64,000 bases of DNA from Marinilabilia rubra (GTDB lineage Bacteria; Bacteroidota; Bacteroidia; Bacteroidales; Marinilabiliaceae). The position numbers and the translations under genes are program-made. Below are positions 18,513 through 27,962 of this stretch, in pieces. The notes below the pieces were generated by a model, which made no database searches, had not been told where the DNA came from, and was given only the letters and a program-made list of their open reading frames with translations. Position 1 is the first letter of the stretch; each line of letters starts with the position of its first letter. The DNA lies in NCBI RefSeq assembly GCF_003121985.1, contig NZ_QEWP01000020.1, positions 1-64,000 on the forward strand. Reading direction: 5' to 3'.

Positions 18513-19637
18513 GTGAAGCTGAGAGTCCTTAGTTTGATTGATTCACTGGTTGCCGCGGGAGCCGAAAGGGTTGCGGTTAATATCTCCAACGGGTTAGTGA
18601 AGAATGGGGTAGAAAGCCATCTTTGCGCCACCAGGCAGGAGGGACCTCTGAAAAAATTTATTTCTAATGAGGTAAATTATTTTTTTCTTGGCAAAAGAAA
18701 CTTTTTGGATATTAGGGCTTTCATGCAGTTGATCAACTATATAAAAAATAACAGCATACAGATTGTTCATGCCCATTCCACTTCATTTTCATGGGCTTTT
18801 GGAATAAAGCTCTTTTTTCCCCGAATAAAAGTGATGTGGCATATTCATCATGGCAACAGTGTCAATTATTCTAAAATAAGAACCTGGTTATTAAAAAATA
18901 TTTCTGCGTTTTTTGACTTTGTGTTTGTTGTCAATCAACCATTGTATAAATGGGGGATAGAGAAGTTGAAAATTCCTGAATCCAGAATTTCCTGTCTCAG
19001 GAATTTTCCGTCTTTAAGATTCGAAAAAGACAGATATCAATTAGAGGATTTGCCCAAGAGTTACGCTTTTCCTAAAATTCTGCATCTGGCATATTTTAGA
19101 CCACCCAAAGACCATTTTATGTTGCTAAAAGCATTTGCCAGAGTAAGAGAAAAGTACTTGGAAGCTCAGTTGTATTTAGTAGGCGGAAATAAGGGAGATG
19201 AGTATTTTGAAAAAGTTAAGCAAGAAATAGAACGACTGAATTCAGATAATGCATCTATTCATGTTCTGGGGTCAAGAGATGATGTGGGAAAAATTCTAAA
19301 AAATTGTCATGTTGGTGTTTTGAGTTCGGTCTCGGAAGGACTTCCACTGGCATTATTGGAATACGGCCTCGCTGGTTTGCCGGTTGTTTGCACAAGCGTG
19401 GGGGAATGTTCTGTAGTTTTAAATAACGGAGAGTTTGGGACATTGGTCGCCCCTGCTCAACCTGACCTCTTTTCAAAAGCTATAATTTCTGTTTTAGACA
19501 ATCCGGATGGGAGTAAGAATAAAGCGAAAGCTTTAAAAAGAGAGGTTGAAATGAAGTACTCTGAAGCTTCGGTTATCGATGATATAACTACCATATATAA
19601 CCACCATCTCGCCCAAACAACACTTGATCTTCAGTAA
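18513..19637 (+). CDS. GT4-family glycosyltransferase
   Basis: A GT-B protein of about 374 residues whose N-terminal domain begins KLRVLSLIDSLVAAGAERVA, a common GT4 opening. The C-terminal domain carries the acceptor and donor segment VSEGLPLALLEYGLAGLPVV with the paired glutamates. I chose the GTG at 18513; a TTG directly before it at 18510 is the alternative, and there is no nearby ATG. It probably adds one sugar of the repeat unit at the inner face of the membrane. Confidence 0.87.
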   Translation: MKLRVLSLIDSLVAAGAERVAVNISNGLVKNGVESHLCATRQEGPLKKFISNEVNYFFLGKRNFLDIRAFMQLINYIKNNSIQIVHAHSTSFSWAFGIKLFFPRIKVMWHIHHGNSVNYSKIRTWLLKNISAFFDFVFVVNQPLYKWGIEKLKIPESRISCLRNFPSLRFEKDRYQLEDLPKSYAFPKILHLAYFRPPKDHFMLLKAFARVREKYLEAQLYLVGGNKGDEYFEKVKQEIERLNSDNASIHVLGSRDDVGKILKNCHVGVLSSVSEGLPLALLEYGLAGLPVVCTSVGECSVVLNNGEFGTLVAPAQPDLFSKAIISVLDNPDGSKNKAKALKREVEMKYSEASVIDDITTIYNHHLAQTTLDLQ

Positions 19638-19651
19638 AGAAAAAAGCATCG

Positions 19652-20707
19652 ATGGAAAATTTAAAAACTTGTTTTGTGGGACCGTTTTCTCCACCTTACA
19701 ATGGAGATGGGGTGAAAAACACCACCTTGAAGGAGGGACTAAAAGAAAGAGGATTCAAGAATATAATGTTTTTAGATACCATTCCCAGAGATCAATCTTT
19801 TTTTACCAATTTTTTCAGGATATTAAGGTACTTATTGGTTTCAGAGCAAGTGATTTTGTCCTTAAACATCAGAGGAAGGTATACCATGGTTCCATTGGTT
19901 TATTTGTTAAGTTTTTTCAGAAAAAGGAGAACGGCTCTTTTCGTGATGGGTGGAGCAATGGGGGAAGAAGTTAAACACCTAAACCGCTTTTTCAGAACCC
20001 TTTTTGTCAAATGTCTTAACGATTTGGATGCAATATTTGTACAATCGCTGAATTTGAAAAGTGATCTGAATGATTCCGGCGTAAAAAATGTATTTGTTGT
20101 ATATAACGGGAAAAAGGATTTTGGGCATCGGTGGCAAAAAGAGAATAAGCATGGCCGGTTGGTATTCGCTTCAAGAATCACAAAAGCCAAAGGAATATTT
20201 GAGCTGGCCACCGCAGTTGAAATTTTGAGTCGCGAGTTTAATCCTGCCATCAAACTTGATTTTTATGGGCCAATTGATAAGAATGTCAGCAAAGATTTTG
20301 AAAGATTGCTTTCCCGGAAAAAAGGGCTGATTTCTTATGAAGGAGTGCTTACGCCCGATAAAGTGCAGGAAGTAATGAGCAGGTATCATTTATTCATTTT
20401 ACCTACTTATCATGATGGGGAGGGCTTACCCGGAATAATGATTGATGCTGGTTTTGTTGGTATACCCACCATTCTCTCAAGAATAAAAGCATTGGATGAA
20501 TTCTTTTGCGACAAAGAAAGTGTTTTGTTTGTTCCTCCTTTGGCTATTGATGCCATCGTAGAAAAAGTGAAAGAATTGTATGATAATAAAGAGCTTCAGG
20601 TTCAGTTGAGCGGAGGACTTAGAACAGCAGTGAAAGCTTTTACCATTTCGAATGTGGTGAATTCATCCCTATCCATATTAAAGAACAAGGGTTGGGGGGT
20701 GTATTGA
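19652..20707 (+). CDS. GT4-like glycosyltransferase
   Basis: The 351-residue protein opens with the strand and loop FVGPFSPPYNGDGVKNTTL, typical of GT4 enzymes that bind a lipid-linked acceptor. The donor site reads YHDGEGLPGIMIDAGFVGIP. Here the second glutamate of the E-x7-E motif is replaced by aspartate, a variation also seen in related capsule transferases. It ends 16 bp before the polymerase-like gene. Confidence 0.83.
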   Translation: MENLKTCFVGPFSPPYNGDGVKNTTLKEGLKERGFKNIMFLDTIPRDQSFFTNFFRILRYLLVSEQVILSLNIRGRYTMVPLVYLLSFFRKRRTALFVMGGAMGEEVKHLNRFFRTLFVKCLNDLDAIFVQSLNLKSDLNDSGVKNVFVVYNGKKDFGHRWQKENKHGRLVFASRITKAKGIFELATAVEILSREFNPAIKLDFYGPIDKNVSKDFERLLSRKKGLISYEGVLTPDKVQEVMSRYHLFILPTYHDGEGLPGIMIDAGFVGIPTILSRIKALDEFFCDKESVLFVPPLAIDAIVEKVKELYDNKELQVQLSGGLRTAVKAFTISNVVNSSLSILKNKGWGVY

Positions 20708-20723
20708 TAATGCTGAGAATAAA

Positions 20724-22112
20724 ATGGTTCCTGAGAAAACGAAAACCAGCATATTGATTGCTTATCATTTGGTATTGGGGCTTGTAGGAGCCAGTATGCC
20801 TGTGCTTATAACCCTTTCCTATCTGGGTGCTTTTATGTTTTTTGTGATTGATGTTATCATTTCCAGAGATAGAAATTCAAGAGCCGGATTTTTTGCCCTT
20901 TATTTGATGAGTTTTGAGATAGTATACCGGATGGGGGGAGAAGTAATTTCTTGGGAATTCGGTAAATATACTTCATCTCTAATGCTTCTTACAGGAATAA
21001 TTGCAAAAGAAAGAAAACACATTCCTTTAATCTTTTTGGGGTTGTTTTTATTACTTGTTCCTTCATTTTTCCTTAGCGAAGCGGATGAATCAGGTAGATT
21101 GAGGTCAATGATCATGTTTAACTTCTCAGGTCCATTATCACTGGTGTTATCAGGATTCTATTTTTATCAAAGGGCTGTATCAAAAAAACAACTGCTTAAC
21201 GGATTATGGATTTCATTTCTTCCTGCATTTGCCTTAATTGTGTTAATGTCCATCCGGGCGGGTTTAGGATCACTTGAGTTTGAAAGCGTTCAGTCCAATA
21301 CAGATACCGCCGGAGGATTTGCAGCCAATCAGGTTTCCAGTATTTTAGGATGGTTTGTTTTGTTGGGGCTTATCTTGAAGATTTTTGGCAACTCTATTAC
21401 TCCCTTTGGATGGGCCGATTGGATAATCATTGGTTTATTATTGATGCGCGGACTGCTTACCTTTTCACGTGGTGGAATGCTTTCTTTTGTCTTTTCTCTG
21501 ATTGTTGGTCTGACCATTTATTTTTATTATGATTATCGGTTTCGGCGGGTGGTGCTGAAATACCTTTCGAAGATTGTTGTTGGATTTTTGTTCCTTGTTG
21601 TCGTTGTTTTCTATGCCAATAGTTTGACTGATAATTATTTGCTTTACAGGTATGAAGGGAAGACCACCAATGAGGTTCAGACCGGACAATTATCACGTGA
21701 GAGAGATTTACTTACCGGAAGAGGAAAAATTATGAAGGGAGATTTGGACGCATTCAAAGAATATCCGGTTTTTGGGGTTGGATATGGAATGGCTTCTGAG
21801 TGGCATGCCCGGTATTTTGGGCATCTGGCAGCCGCTCATACCGAATATGCAAGACTCCTTTCGGAACATGGCATTTTGGGTCTTTTGTATTTAATAATCG
21901 CTTTCATTGTCCTACCCTTTAGACAATACCATTTTATCAAAAGCGGAAGCAATAAGTTTTTGTTTATCTCCTTTTTTCTCATAAGTGTCCTGACCATGTT
22001 TCACTCTGCCATGCGTTTGGCTATGCCCGGCATTGTGTATGGTTTGTCATTCATAGTTATTTCCGGATCAGCAAGGGAAAATAACCGCAGTTTATCTGAT
22101 CATCGTTCTTAA
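20724..22112 (+). CDS. O-antigen polymerase/ligase-like membrane protein (Wzy)
   Basis: The 462-residue protein has about ten to twelve hydrophobic segments and one large periplasmic loop between about 310 and 380. That loop contains GRGKIMKGDLDAFKEYPVFG followed by HTEYARLLSEHGILG, the signature of the O-antigen ligase/Wzy superfamily. In a locus with its own Wzx, Wzc and Wza homologues the likely role is polymerisation of lipid-linked repeat units in the periplasm. A ligase role cannot be excluded from sequence. Confidence 0.85.
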   Translation: MVPEKTKTSILIAYHLVLGLVGASMPVLITLSYLGAFMFFVIDVIISRDRNSRAGFFALYLMSFEIVYRMGGEVISWEFGKYTSSLMLLTGIIAKERKHIPLIFLGLFLLLVPSFFLSEADESGRLRSMIMFNFSGPLSLVLSGFYFYQRAVSKKQLLNGLWISFLPAFALIVLMSIRAGLGSLEFESVQSNTDTAGGFAANQVSSILGWFVLLGLILKIFGNSITPFGWADWIIIGLLLMRGLLTFSRGGMLSFVFSLIVGLTIYFYYDYRFRRVVLKYLSKIVVGFLFLVVVVFYANSLTDNYLLYRYEGKTTNEVQTGQLSRERDLLTGRGKIMKGDLDAFKEYPVFGVGYGMASEWHARYFGHLAAAHTEYARLLSEHGILGLLYLIIAFIVLPFRQYHFIKSGSNKFLFISFFLISVLTMFHSAMRLAMPGIVYGLSFIVISGSARENNRSLSDHRS

Positions 22113-22123
22113 AATCTCTGCAC

Positions 22124-23401
22124 ATGGATTTTTTTAAAGTTTTAAATTTTGTTGGGTTCCCTGTTTACGAAGCTCAAAAAGAATATGCGGATATTATGGC
22201 AAAAAGGGATATCCTTGCCTGGCAGGAAGAAAAAAGGAAGGATATTTTCGACTATCATTTCAGGGAGAATTCATTTTATCGGAAACATGTAAATAGATGG
22301 GATGGTATATGGAGCCATTTGCCAATTATAACCAAATCAGATTTACGGGGAGACTATAAAGCCAGGATTCCCGCAAACTCTGATCATCATTTTTATGTTT
22401 CCAAGACTTCAGGTTCAGATGGTCAGGCGTTTGTTTTTGCGAAAGATTATTTTAATCATGCCTTAACCTGGGTGAATATCCAGGATCATTACTCACGTGT
22501 AGGAGTGACTTTGAATGATTTACAAGCACGCTTTTATGGCATTCCTTCTGCAGGATTTCCTTTTGTAAAAGAGAAGATCAAAGATTTTATTTCCAACCGT
22601 AGACGCTTTAGTGTATTCAATTTGCATGAAAACGCCTTAAAATACTGGTTGCATGACTTCAGCAAGCGTTCATTTGTTTACATCTATGGCTATCCTACGC
22701 TTTTGCTTGCATTTGGTCGGTTTCTCCGAAGAAACTCAATTATACTAAAAGAAGTTTGCCCTACGCTTAAAACCTGTATTGTAACCTCAGAGATGTGTTC
22801 AGCTTCTGATGAAACCTTTTTGGAAAAGAATTTTGGCATTCCGGTATTCAACGAATATGGTGCTTCTGAAATATGTGTTATGGGGTTTGGAGCCAGACGC
22901 AATTGGCAGGCTTCGGATGCATTGATTTATCTTGAAGTTGTGGATGAAAACGGGAGCCTTTTGCCGGAAGGACAATCCGGAAGGCTTTTGTGTACCGAGC
23001 TTTTTAATAAAGGCACCCCTTTAATTCGATATGAGGTAGGCGATTATGCTTCCATTAAAAGAGAAAATGGCCATACATACATAACTGATTTGATGGGGCG
23101 AATCAGCGAAGTGATGTCTTTACCTTCTGGCAGAATTGTACCGGGTGTTACCTTTTATTATGCCATTCAGGATGTTCTGGAGAAAAGAGAGGATATTTTG
23201 GAATCAAGAGTTGTTGCAAAGGATAGTTTTAATTTCGAAATTCAGATTGTAACTGATTCTGCAATTACTCATACACTCAGGAAAGCTCTAAAGAGAGTTT
23301 TTGAGAAGTATGTGGAACCGGGTTTAAATGTTTCTGTCACCAGAGTTACCAGGATAGATAGAACCGGGGCCGGAAAATTTAAGACTTTTGTGAAATTGTG
23401 A
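22124..23401 (+). CDS. PaaK/CapK-like adenylate-forming enzyme
   Basis: The 425-residue protein resembles phenylacetate-CoA ligases and the CapK proteins of capsule loci. A serine/glycine loop SKTSGSDGQAF lies near residue 90, the NEYGASE motif near 245 and TPLIRYEVGDYA near 300, followed by a small C-terminal domain. Known family members activate an aromatic acid as an acyl-adenylate; the role of CapK-like members in polysaccharide loci is poorly defined. It is the second adenylate-forming enzyme in this locus and overlaps the next gene by 4 bp (ATGA). Confidence 0.83.
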   Translation: MDFFKVLNFVGFPVYEAQKEYADIMAKRDILAWQEEKRKDIFDYHFRENSFYRKHVNRWDGIWSHLPIITKSDLRGDYKARIPANSDHHFYVSKTSGSDGQAFVFAKDYFNHALTWVNIQDHYSRVGVTLNDLQARFYGIPSAGFPFVKEKIKDFISNRRRFSVFNLHENALKYWLHDFSKRSFVYIYGYPTLLLAFGRFLRRNSIILKEVCPTLKTCIVTSEMCSASDETFLEKNFGIPVFNEYGASEICVMGFGARRNWQASDALIYLEVVDENGSLLPEGQSGRLLCTELFNKGTPLIRYEVGDYASIKRENGHTYITDLMGRISEVMSLPSGRIVPGVTFYYAIQDVLEKREDILESRVVAKDSFNFEIQIVTDSAITHTLRKALKRVFEKYVEPGLNVSVTRVTRIDRTGAGKFKTFVKL

Positions 23402-24447
23402 TGACTGAATTTAGCCAACGTCCAACGGTTTCGGTTATCATGCCCGTTCGAAACGAGGAGAAGTTTATTGCAGGCTCTCTGGAAGCAATTTATCAGCAAA
23501 CATATCCTCACGATAAAATCGAAGTTATTTTGGCTGATGGCATGTCTGAAGACAAAACTCTGAGTGTGATTGAAGAATTCCGCATGAGAATTAAGACCTT
23601 GAGGATTATGGTTATTCCCAACCACGGTAAAATAGCTCCAATAGCTTTAAACCTTGCTATAAGGAAAGCCACAGGTGAAGTCATTGTCCGAATGGATGCT
23701 CATGCTGAATATCCTTCTGATTACATTGAGCTATTAGTCGGGGGGCTATATGAATATGAGGCTGATAATGTAGGAGGAATCTTCTTGTCAAGTGCTTATG
23801 ATGGTTCTACCAAATCAAAAGCAATAGCATTTGCTGTTGCTCATCCCGTAGGGGTGGGAAACTCATTTCACCGGATAGGGAGTATTGTTTCCAAAGAGGT
23901 TGATACCGTGCCATATGGGTGTTTTAGGCGAAGTGTTTTTGAGCAAATCGGACTTTTTGACGAGGAATTAATCCGCAATCAGGATGATGAATTCAACGGA
24001 AGAATGAAAAAAGCAGGGATGAAGATTGTGATAATCCCCGAGGTGAAAATAAAATATTATGTGAGAGATTCTTTCCGAAAGTTGTTTAAAATGTTTTTTC
24101 AATACGGGTTGTTTAAACCCTTGGTGGTTAAGAAACTCAATTTGCTTCCTTCATGGCGTCAGTTAATCCCGGTGCTTTTTGTACTTTTTTTGATTTTCGG
24201 AGTGGTAGGATCTTTTTTTAATTTTTCGTGGTTTATTGTATTTGCCGGTGTCTTATTTCTCTATTTAATTCTATTGAGTATCACTGCATTTTCCTCTGTT
24301 TTAATGGGAGAGCATCAAATGTTCTTTCCGGTAATCTGGTCTTTTAATGTTATTCATTTGTCATATGGCCTCGGGTATCTCAAAGGGCTATGGGCAATAG
24401 TCTGTGGAAATAAATCCGCATTTAAGATTGATTCACCCAATCGTTAA
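23398..24447 (+). CDS. GT2-family glycosyltransferase with C-terminal membrane segments
   Basis: The 349-residue protein has a GT-A domain of family 2. It opens TVSVIMPVRNEEKFIAGSLE, followed by LADGMSEDKT, a metal-binding VRMDAH motif and QDDEFNGR. Two or three hydrophobic helices after about residue 255 anchor it in the membrane. The ATGA overlap with the preceding CapK-like gene implies coupled translation. Confidence 0.87.
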   Translation: MMTEFSQRPTVSVIMPVRNEEKFIAGSLEAIYQQTYPHDKIEVILADGMSEDKTLSVIEEFRMRIKTLRIMVIPNHGKIAPIALNLAIRKATGEVIVRMDAHAEYPSDYIELLVGGLYEYEADNVGGIFLSSAYDGSTKSKAIAFAVAHPVGVGNSFHRIGSIVSKEVDTVPYGCFRRSVFEQIGLFDEELIRNQDDEFNGRMKKAGMKIVIIPEVKIKYYVRDSFRKLFKMFFQYGLFKPLVVKKLNLLPSWRQLIPVLFVLFLIFGVVGSFFNFSWFIVFAGVLFLYLILLSITAFSSVLMGEHQMFFPVIWSFNVIHLSYGLGYLKGLWAIVCGNKSAFKIDSPNR

Positions 24448-24453
24448 CTTGCT

Positions 24454-25062
24454 ATGATAAAAAGGGGGTTTGACATATTTGGTGCTCTTATGCTCTTGAT
24501 TATTGCATTAATTCCAATGGTAATAATCTCAGTTTTTATTTTGGTGGATTCGGGTAGGCCTGTGTTTTTTATTCAACAACGTATGGGACGGTTTGAACGT
24601 CCTTTTTGGATGATAAAATTCAGGACTATGGGAGTGCTGAAAACTGCCCGTTATGGATCCTTTGATGCTGGAGATAATTCAAGGGTTACCCGCACAGGGC
24701 GTTTTTTAAGAGAATTTAAGTTGGATGAGCTTCCTCAACTCTTTAATGTTTTAAAGGGTGATATGTCATTGGTTGGGCCTCGACCGGAGATAAAGGAATG
24801 GACCGAAGTCTACCATGACCGGTGGGAAAAAGTACTCCAGGTGAGGCCGGGGATTACCGATAATGCCTCAATGCAGTTCAGAAATGAAGAAAGAATATTG
24901 ACAAATATAAAAAACCCAATTTCCTACTACCGGGAGGTTATTCTCCCCTACAAATTGAGCCTGTACGAAGCCTATGTGAAAAATAATAATTTCTTTTCTG
25001 ATTTGATGATTATTCTCAGAACTATCAGGGTTCTGTTCTATAGGGAAAATGCTCCTTTGTGA
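24454..25062 (+). CDS. PglC-like phosphosugar transferase
   Basis: At 202 residues this is a minimal bacterial sugar transferase with one N-terminal membrane helix (about 10-32). It keeps the conserved blocks KFRTMG, FLREFKLDELPQLFNVLKGD and SLVGPRPE, and a PGIT motif. Size and layout match PglC, which transfers bacillosamine phosphate to undecaprenyl phosphate. An aminotransferase at 25124 and a FlaA1/PglF-type dehydratase at 29347 are close by, so a 4-amino-4,6-dideoxy sugar is a plausible first residue. That link is an inference. Confidence 0.88.
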   Translation: MIKRGFDIFGALMLLIIALIPMVIISVFILVDSGRPVFFIQQRMGRFERPFWMIKFRTMGVLKTARYGSFDAGDNSRVTRTGRFLREFKLDELPQLFNVLKGDMSLVGPRPEIKEWTEVYHDRWEKVLQVRPGITDNASMQFRNEERILTNIKNPISYYREVILPYKLSLYEAYVKNNNFFSDLMIILRTIRVLFYRENAPL

Positions 25063-25123
25063 TTTTTGTTTTTAATTAAAATCTCCAAAATCATACAAAA
25101 AGAATTATTTCCAGTTAAAAATT

Positions 25124-26293
25124 ATGCTCAAGGTTCCCTTTTCCAGAGTAAAATGTGAGGGTAACGAATTAAAGTATGTTACCGAAGTATTGGAGAGTGG
25201 CTGGCTTACAACGGCCCAGAAAGCTTGCGAATTTGAAAAGGTTTTTGCTGATAAAGTTGGAGCTGTATATGCCTGTTGTGTAAATAGTTGCACTGCTGCT
25301 TTGCATCTTGGAATAGAGGCTTTGCATGTAAAACCGGGGGATAGGGTGTTTGTTCCTGATATGACTTTTACTGCAACAGCTGAGGTGGTTCGTTACCTTA
25401 ATGCCCATCCTGTTTTTTTGGATGTGGAATATGGGAGCAGTTTGATTACTCCGGATATTTTGGAAGATGCTATTAGGCGCTATCCTGATGTCAAATATTT
25501 AATCCTTGTTCATTTTGGAGGCCAACCCTGCGAAATGATTAAGAAGGATGGAAAGGGTATTGTTGATATTTGTGAAAGGAACGGGATAAAAATATTGGAA
25601 GATGCCGCTCATGCTTTTCCTGCGAAAGTAGGGAACCAAATGGTCGGTTCATTTGGAGATATAACCTGTTTTAGTTTTTATGCCAACAAGACCATAACTA
25701 CTGGTGAAGGGGGAATGCTTGTAACAGATGATGAGGATATCTATAAGCGGGTTAAAATAATGCGGCTCCATGGCATTAACAGGGATGTTTGGGATAGGTT
25801 TACTTCCAATAAACCCTCCTGGGAATACAATGTGGTAGCTCCCGGATATAAATACAATATGCCGGATGTAAATGCAGCTATAGGATTAGCTCAAATGGAG
25901 CAGGCCGATGCATTCAGGGATGCACGTGAGAAATGGGCGCTGAAATATTATGAATATTTGGGTGATATGGAGATGATAGATCTTCCCCAATGTAAAGTTC
26001 CTCCAAATAACCATGCATGGCATTTGTTTCCGGTTATATTGAATGAAAAAAGTAAAATTTTACGGAATGAATTCATTGAAAAACTTTCTGAATTGGGCAT
26101 TGGTACCTCTGTTCATTATAAGCCTATGCACCGTCTAAGTTATTATCAGGATACCTACAATTTGAGTCCTGAAGATTTTCCGGTGTCTGAAAAGATTTGG
26201 AAAGGGACGGTAACTCTGCCTTTGTATCCTTCCATGACTGATGAAGAGTTTATGTATGTTGTTACTTCCATAAGGAATGTTTTGACCGCTTAA
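25124..26293 (+). CDS. DegT/DnrJ/EryC1/StrS sugar aminotransferase
   Basis: The 389-residue PLP enzyme has the family pattern: SGWLTT near residue 25, NSCTAALHLG for phosphate binding, EDAAHAFPAKVG, and the Schiff-base lysine at Lys189 in FYANKTITTGEGG. These enzymes aminate 4-keto or 3-keto nucleotide sugars. With the FlaA1-type dehydratase downstream it would convert a 4-keto-6-deoxy UDP sugar to the 4-amino form. No PglD-like acetyltransferase is present in the window to complete bacillosamine synthesis. Confidence 0.9.
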   Translation: MLKVPFSRVKCEGNELKYVTEVLESGWLTTAQKACEFEKVFADKVGAVYACCVNSCTAALHLGIEALHVKPGDRVFVPDMTFTATAEVVRYLNAHPVFLDVEYGSSLITPDILEDAIRRYPDVKYLILVHFGGQPCEMIKKDGKGIVDICERNGIKILEDAAHAFPAKVGNQMVGSFGDITCFSFYANKTITTGEGGMLVTDDEDIYKRVKIMRLHGINRDVWDRFTSNKPSWEYNVVAPGYKYNMPDVNAAIGLAQMEQADAFRDAREKWALKYYEYLGDMEMIDLPQCKVPPNNHAWHLFPVILNEKSKILRNEFIEKLSELGIGTSVHYKPMHRLSYYQDTYNLSPEDFPVSEKIWKGTVTLPLYPSMTDEEFMYVVTSIRNVLTA

Positions 26294-26304
26294 CGAAAAA
26301 CAAG

Positions 26305-27747
26305 ATGCTTTTTGCTTCATTAGAATTTTTGATCTTTTTTACGATCGTTTTCTTTTTGTTCTTTCTTTTTCCCGGGAAAGCAAGACCTGCAGTTCTATTT
26401 GTTGCCAGTCTTATTTTTATGGCTTCTTTCTCAATCACCTTTTTGGTTTATGCTGGAGTGTTTACCCTGGTAAATTACTTCGTTGCATTGTATGTTGAGA
26501 AAGAACCCGGGTCCAGAAATAGAAAATTTGTTTATCTGGCAGGCCAGACTTTTAATATTGGTGGACTGGTGTTTTTTAAATACCTGAATTTTATTGTTGA
26601 AAACTTATTTTTGTTGATTGGCATTGAACAAGCAAATTTAGGGGCTTTAGGTAATATTGTATTACCTCTTGGTATTTCGTATTACACTTTTCAGAGCATC
26701 AGCTATCTGTATTTGGTGTATAAGAGTATTGATCCAGCAGAAAAGAGGTTTTTAAATGTGGCTCTTTATACAGTGTTTTTTCCAAAAATCATTGCCGGGC
26801 CTATTGCCCGCCACCGTTCCTTTTTTCTCCAACTAAAATCATTGCCCTGGGCTTTTGATTATCAGCGTGTAATGGATGGAGCCCGTTTGTTTATGTGGGG
26901 GATGTTTAAAAAAATTATTATTGGAGATACCTTAGGAGTGATTGTTACCAAGGTTTACGGAAATATTGAAGCTTATCAGGGCATGTCTCTGGTAATTGTT
27001 TTCATAATCCAGCCGCTCCAATTGTATTTTGACTTTTCCGGGTATACCGATATGGCTTTAGGATTATCCAGGATTTTTGGTATTAAGTTGATCGATAATT
27101 TCAGACGACCATTTATGGCCCAAACCGTTTCTGATTTTTGGAGGAGGTGGCACATTTCGCTTTCAAGCTGGTGTAATGATTTTATCTACAATCGTTTGTT
27201 GCTAAAACATCGAAAGTGGGGAAAAGGAGCTGCTATCTACGCAGTATTTATAACATTTTTAGTGATAGGGATTTGGCATGGTGCTGATTGGACTTTTGTA
27301 ATATTAGGGGTGCTTCAGGGAATAGCTCTTACATATGAATTCCTTTCTAAAAGGAGACGCACAGGTTGGAGTAAAAGTGTTCCGCCCTTTTTATACAAAT
27401 GGGGAAGCAGAGTTTTTGTTTATTTCTTTTTTTCAATTTCACTCGTCTTCTTCTTTTCACAAAACCTGAGCGATGCAGTGCACTTTTTTAGATACATGCC
27501 CCAGGTATCCGATATTTTAAATACTTCTTATGGATTTAATATTGTCCATTGGGAACTTGGGATGGCTTTGATTTTAGCAATATTGTGTTTGCTGATTGAA
27601 ACAATTTATGAGGACGAAAAGATTGATCTGTTGAATTGGTTCACAAACCTGCGGAGGGGCTATAAATGGAGCTTTTATTTTATGTGGCTTTTTCTGGTTG
27701 TTTTCTTTTCAAAGAATCAATTGATATTTGTTTATGCCGAATTTTAG
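26305..27747 (+). CDS. MBOAT-family O-acyltransferase (AlgI-like)
   Basis: The 480-residue membrane protein has about ten hydrophobic segments. It carries the AlgI/MBOAT signatures GISYYTFQSISYL, PKIIAGPI, DFSGYTDMALG and the catalytic histidine His325 in GIWHGADW. AlgI-type proteins move acyl groups, usually acetyl, across the inner membrane for O-acylation of exported polysaccharide. The SGNH-like gene that follows is the expected partner. Confidence 0.92.
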   Translation: MLFASLEFLIFFTIVFFLFFLFPGKARPAVLFVASLIFMASFSITFLVYAGVFTLVNYFVALYVEKEPGSRNRKFVYLAGQTFNIGGLVFFKYLNFIVENLFLLIGIEQANLGALGNIVLPLGISYYTFQSISYLYLVYKSIDPAEKRFLNVALYTVFFPKIIAGPIARHRSFFLQLKSLPWAFDYQRVMDGARLFMWGMFKKIIIGDTLGVIVTKVYGNIEAYQGMSLVIVFIIQPLQLYFDFSGYTDMALGLSRIFGIKLIDNFRRPFMAQTVSDFWRRWHISLSSWCNDFIYNRLLLKHRKWGKGAAIYAVFITFLVIGIWHGADWTFVILGVLQGIALTYEFLSKRRRTGWSKSVPPFLYKWGSRVFVYFFFSISLVFFFSQNLSDAVHFFRYMPQVSDILNTSYGFNIVHWELGMALILAILCLLIETIYEDEKIDLLNWFTNLRRGYKWSFYFMWLFLVVFFSKNQLIFVYAEF

Positions 27748-27941
27748 CCTGGTTTATTGACTTCGTCGATCTTCGATTCATGAGTTTTCGTTATGAAATG
27801 TACAATTTCCAATAAATATTGGCAACCGCAAAGAAAATTGATGAAGGAAATAGTGAACTTTTTTCAAGTCAGTTTTATTGAAGACGTAGGTATTTGGCAG
27901 GTTATTGAACATTGTAATAGATAATTTATGAATAATCCAGG
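27748..27941 (+). repeat. Intergenic inverted-repeat element, family B copy 2
   Basis: This 194-bp segment starts directly after the MBOAT stop codon with CCTGGTTTATT and ends AATTTATGAATAATCCAGG. It is the most diverged copy of the family seen at 128 and 42469 and carries an extra stretch of about 17 bp near its left end. Its right end lies 21 bp before the next start codon. Confidence 0.6.
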
Positions 27942-27962
27942 TTCGGGTGATTGGTTTCTATT

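Noticed and set aside
19624-19974. A 116-codon plus-strand frame overlapping the GT4 gene at 19652
   Set aside because: It is in another frame of a clear glycosyltransferase and lacks protein-like composition.
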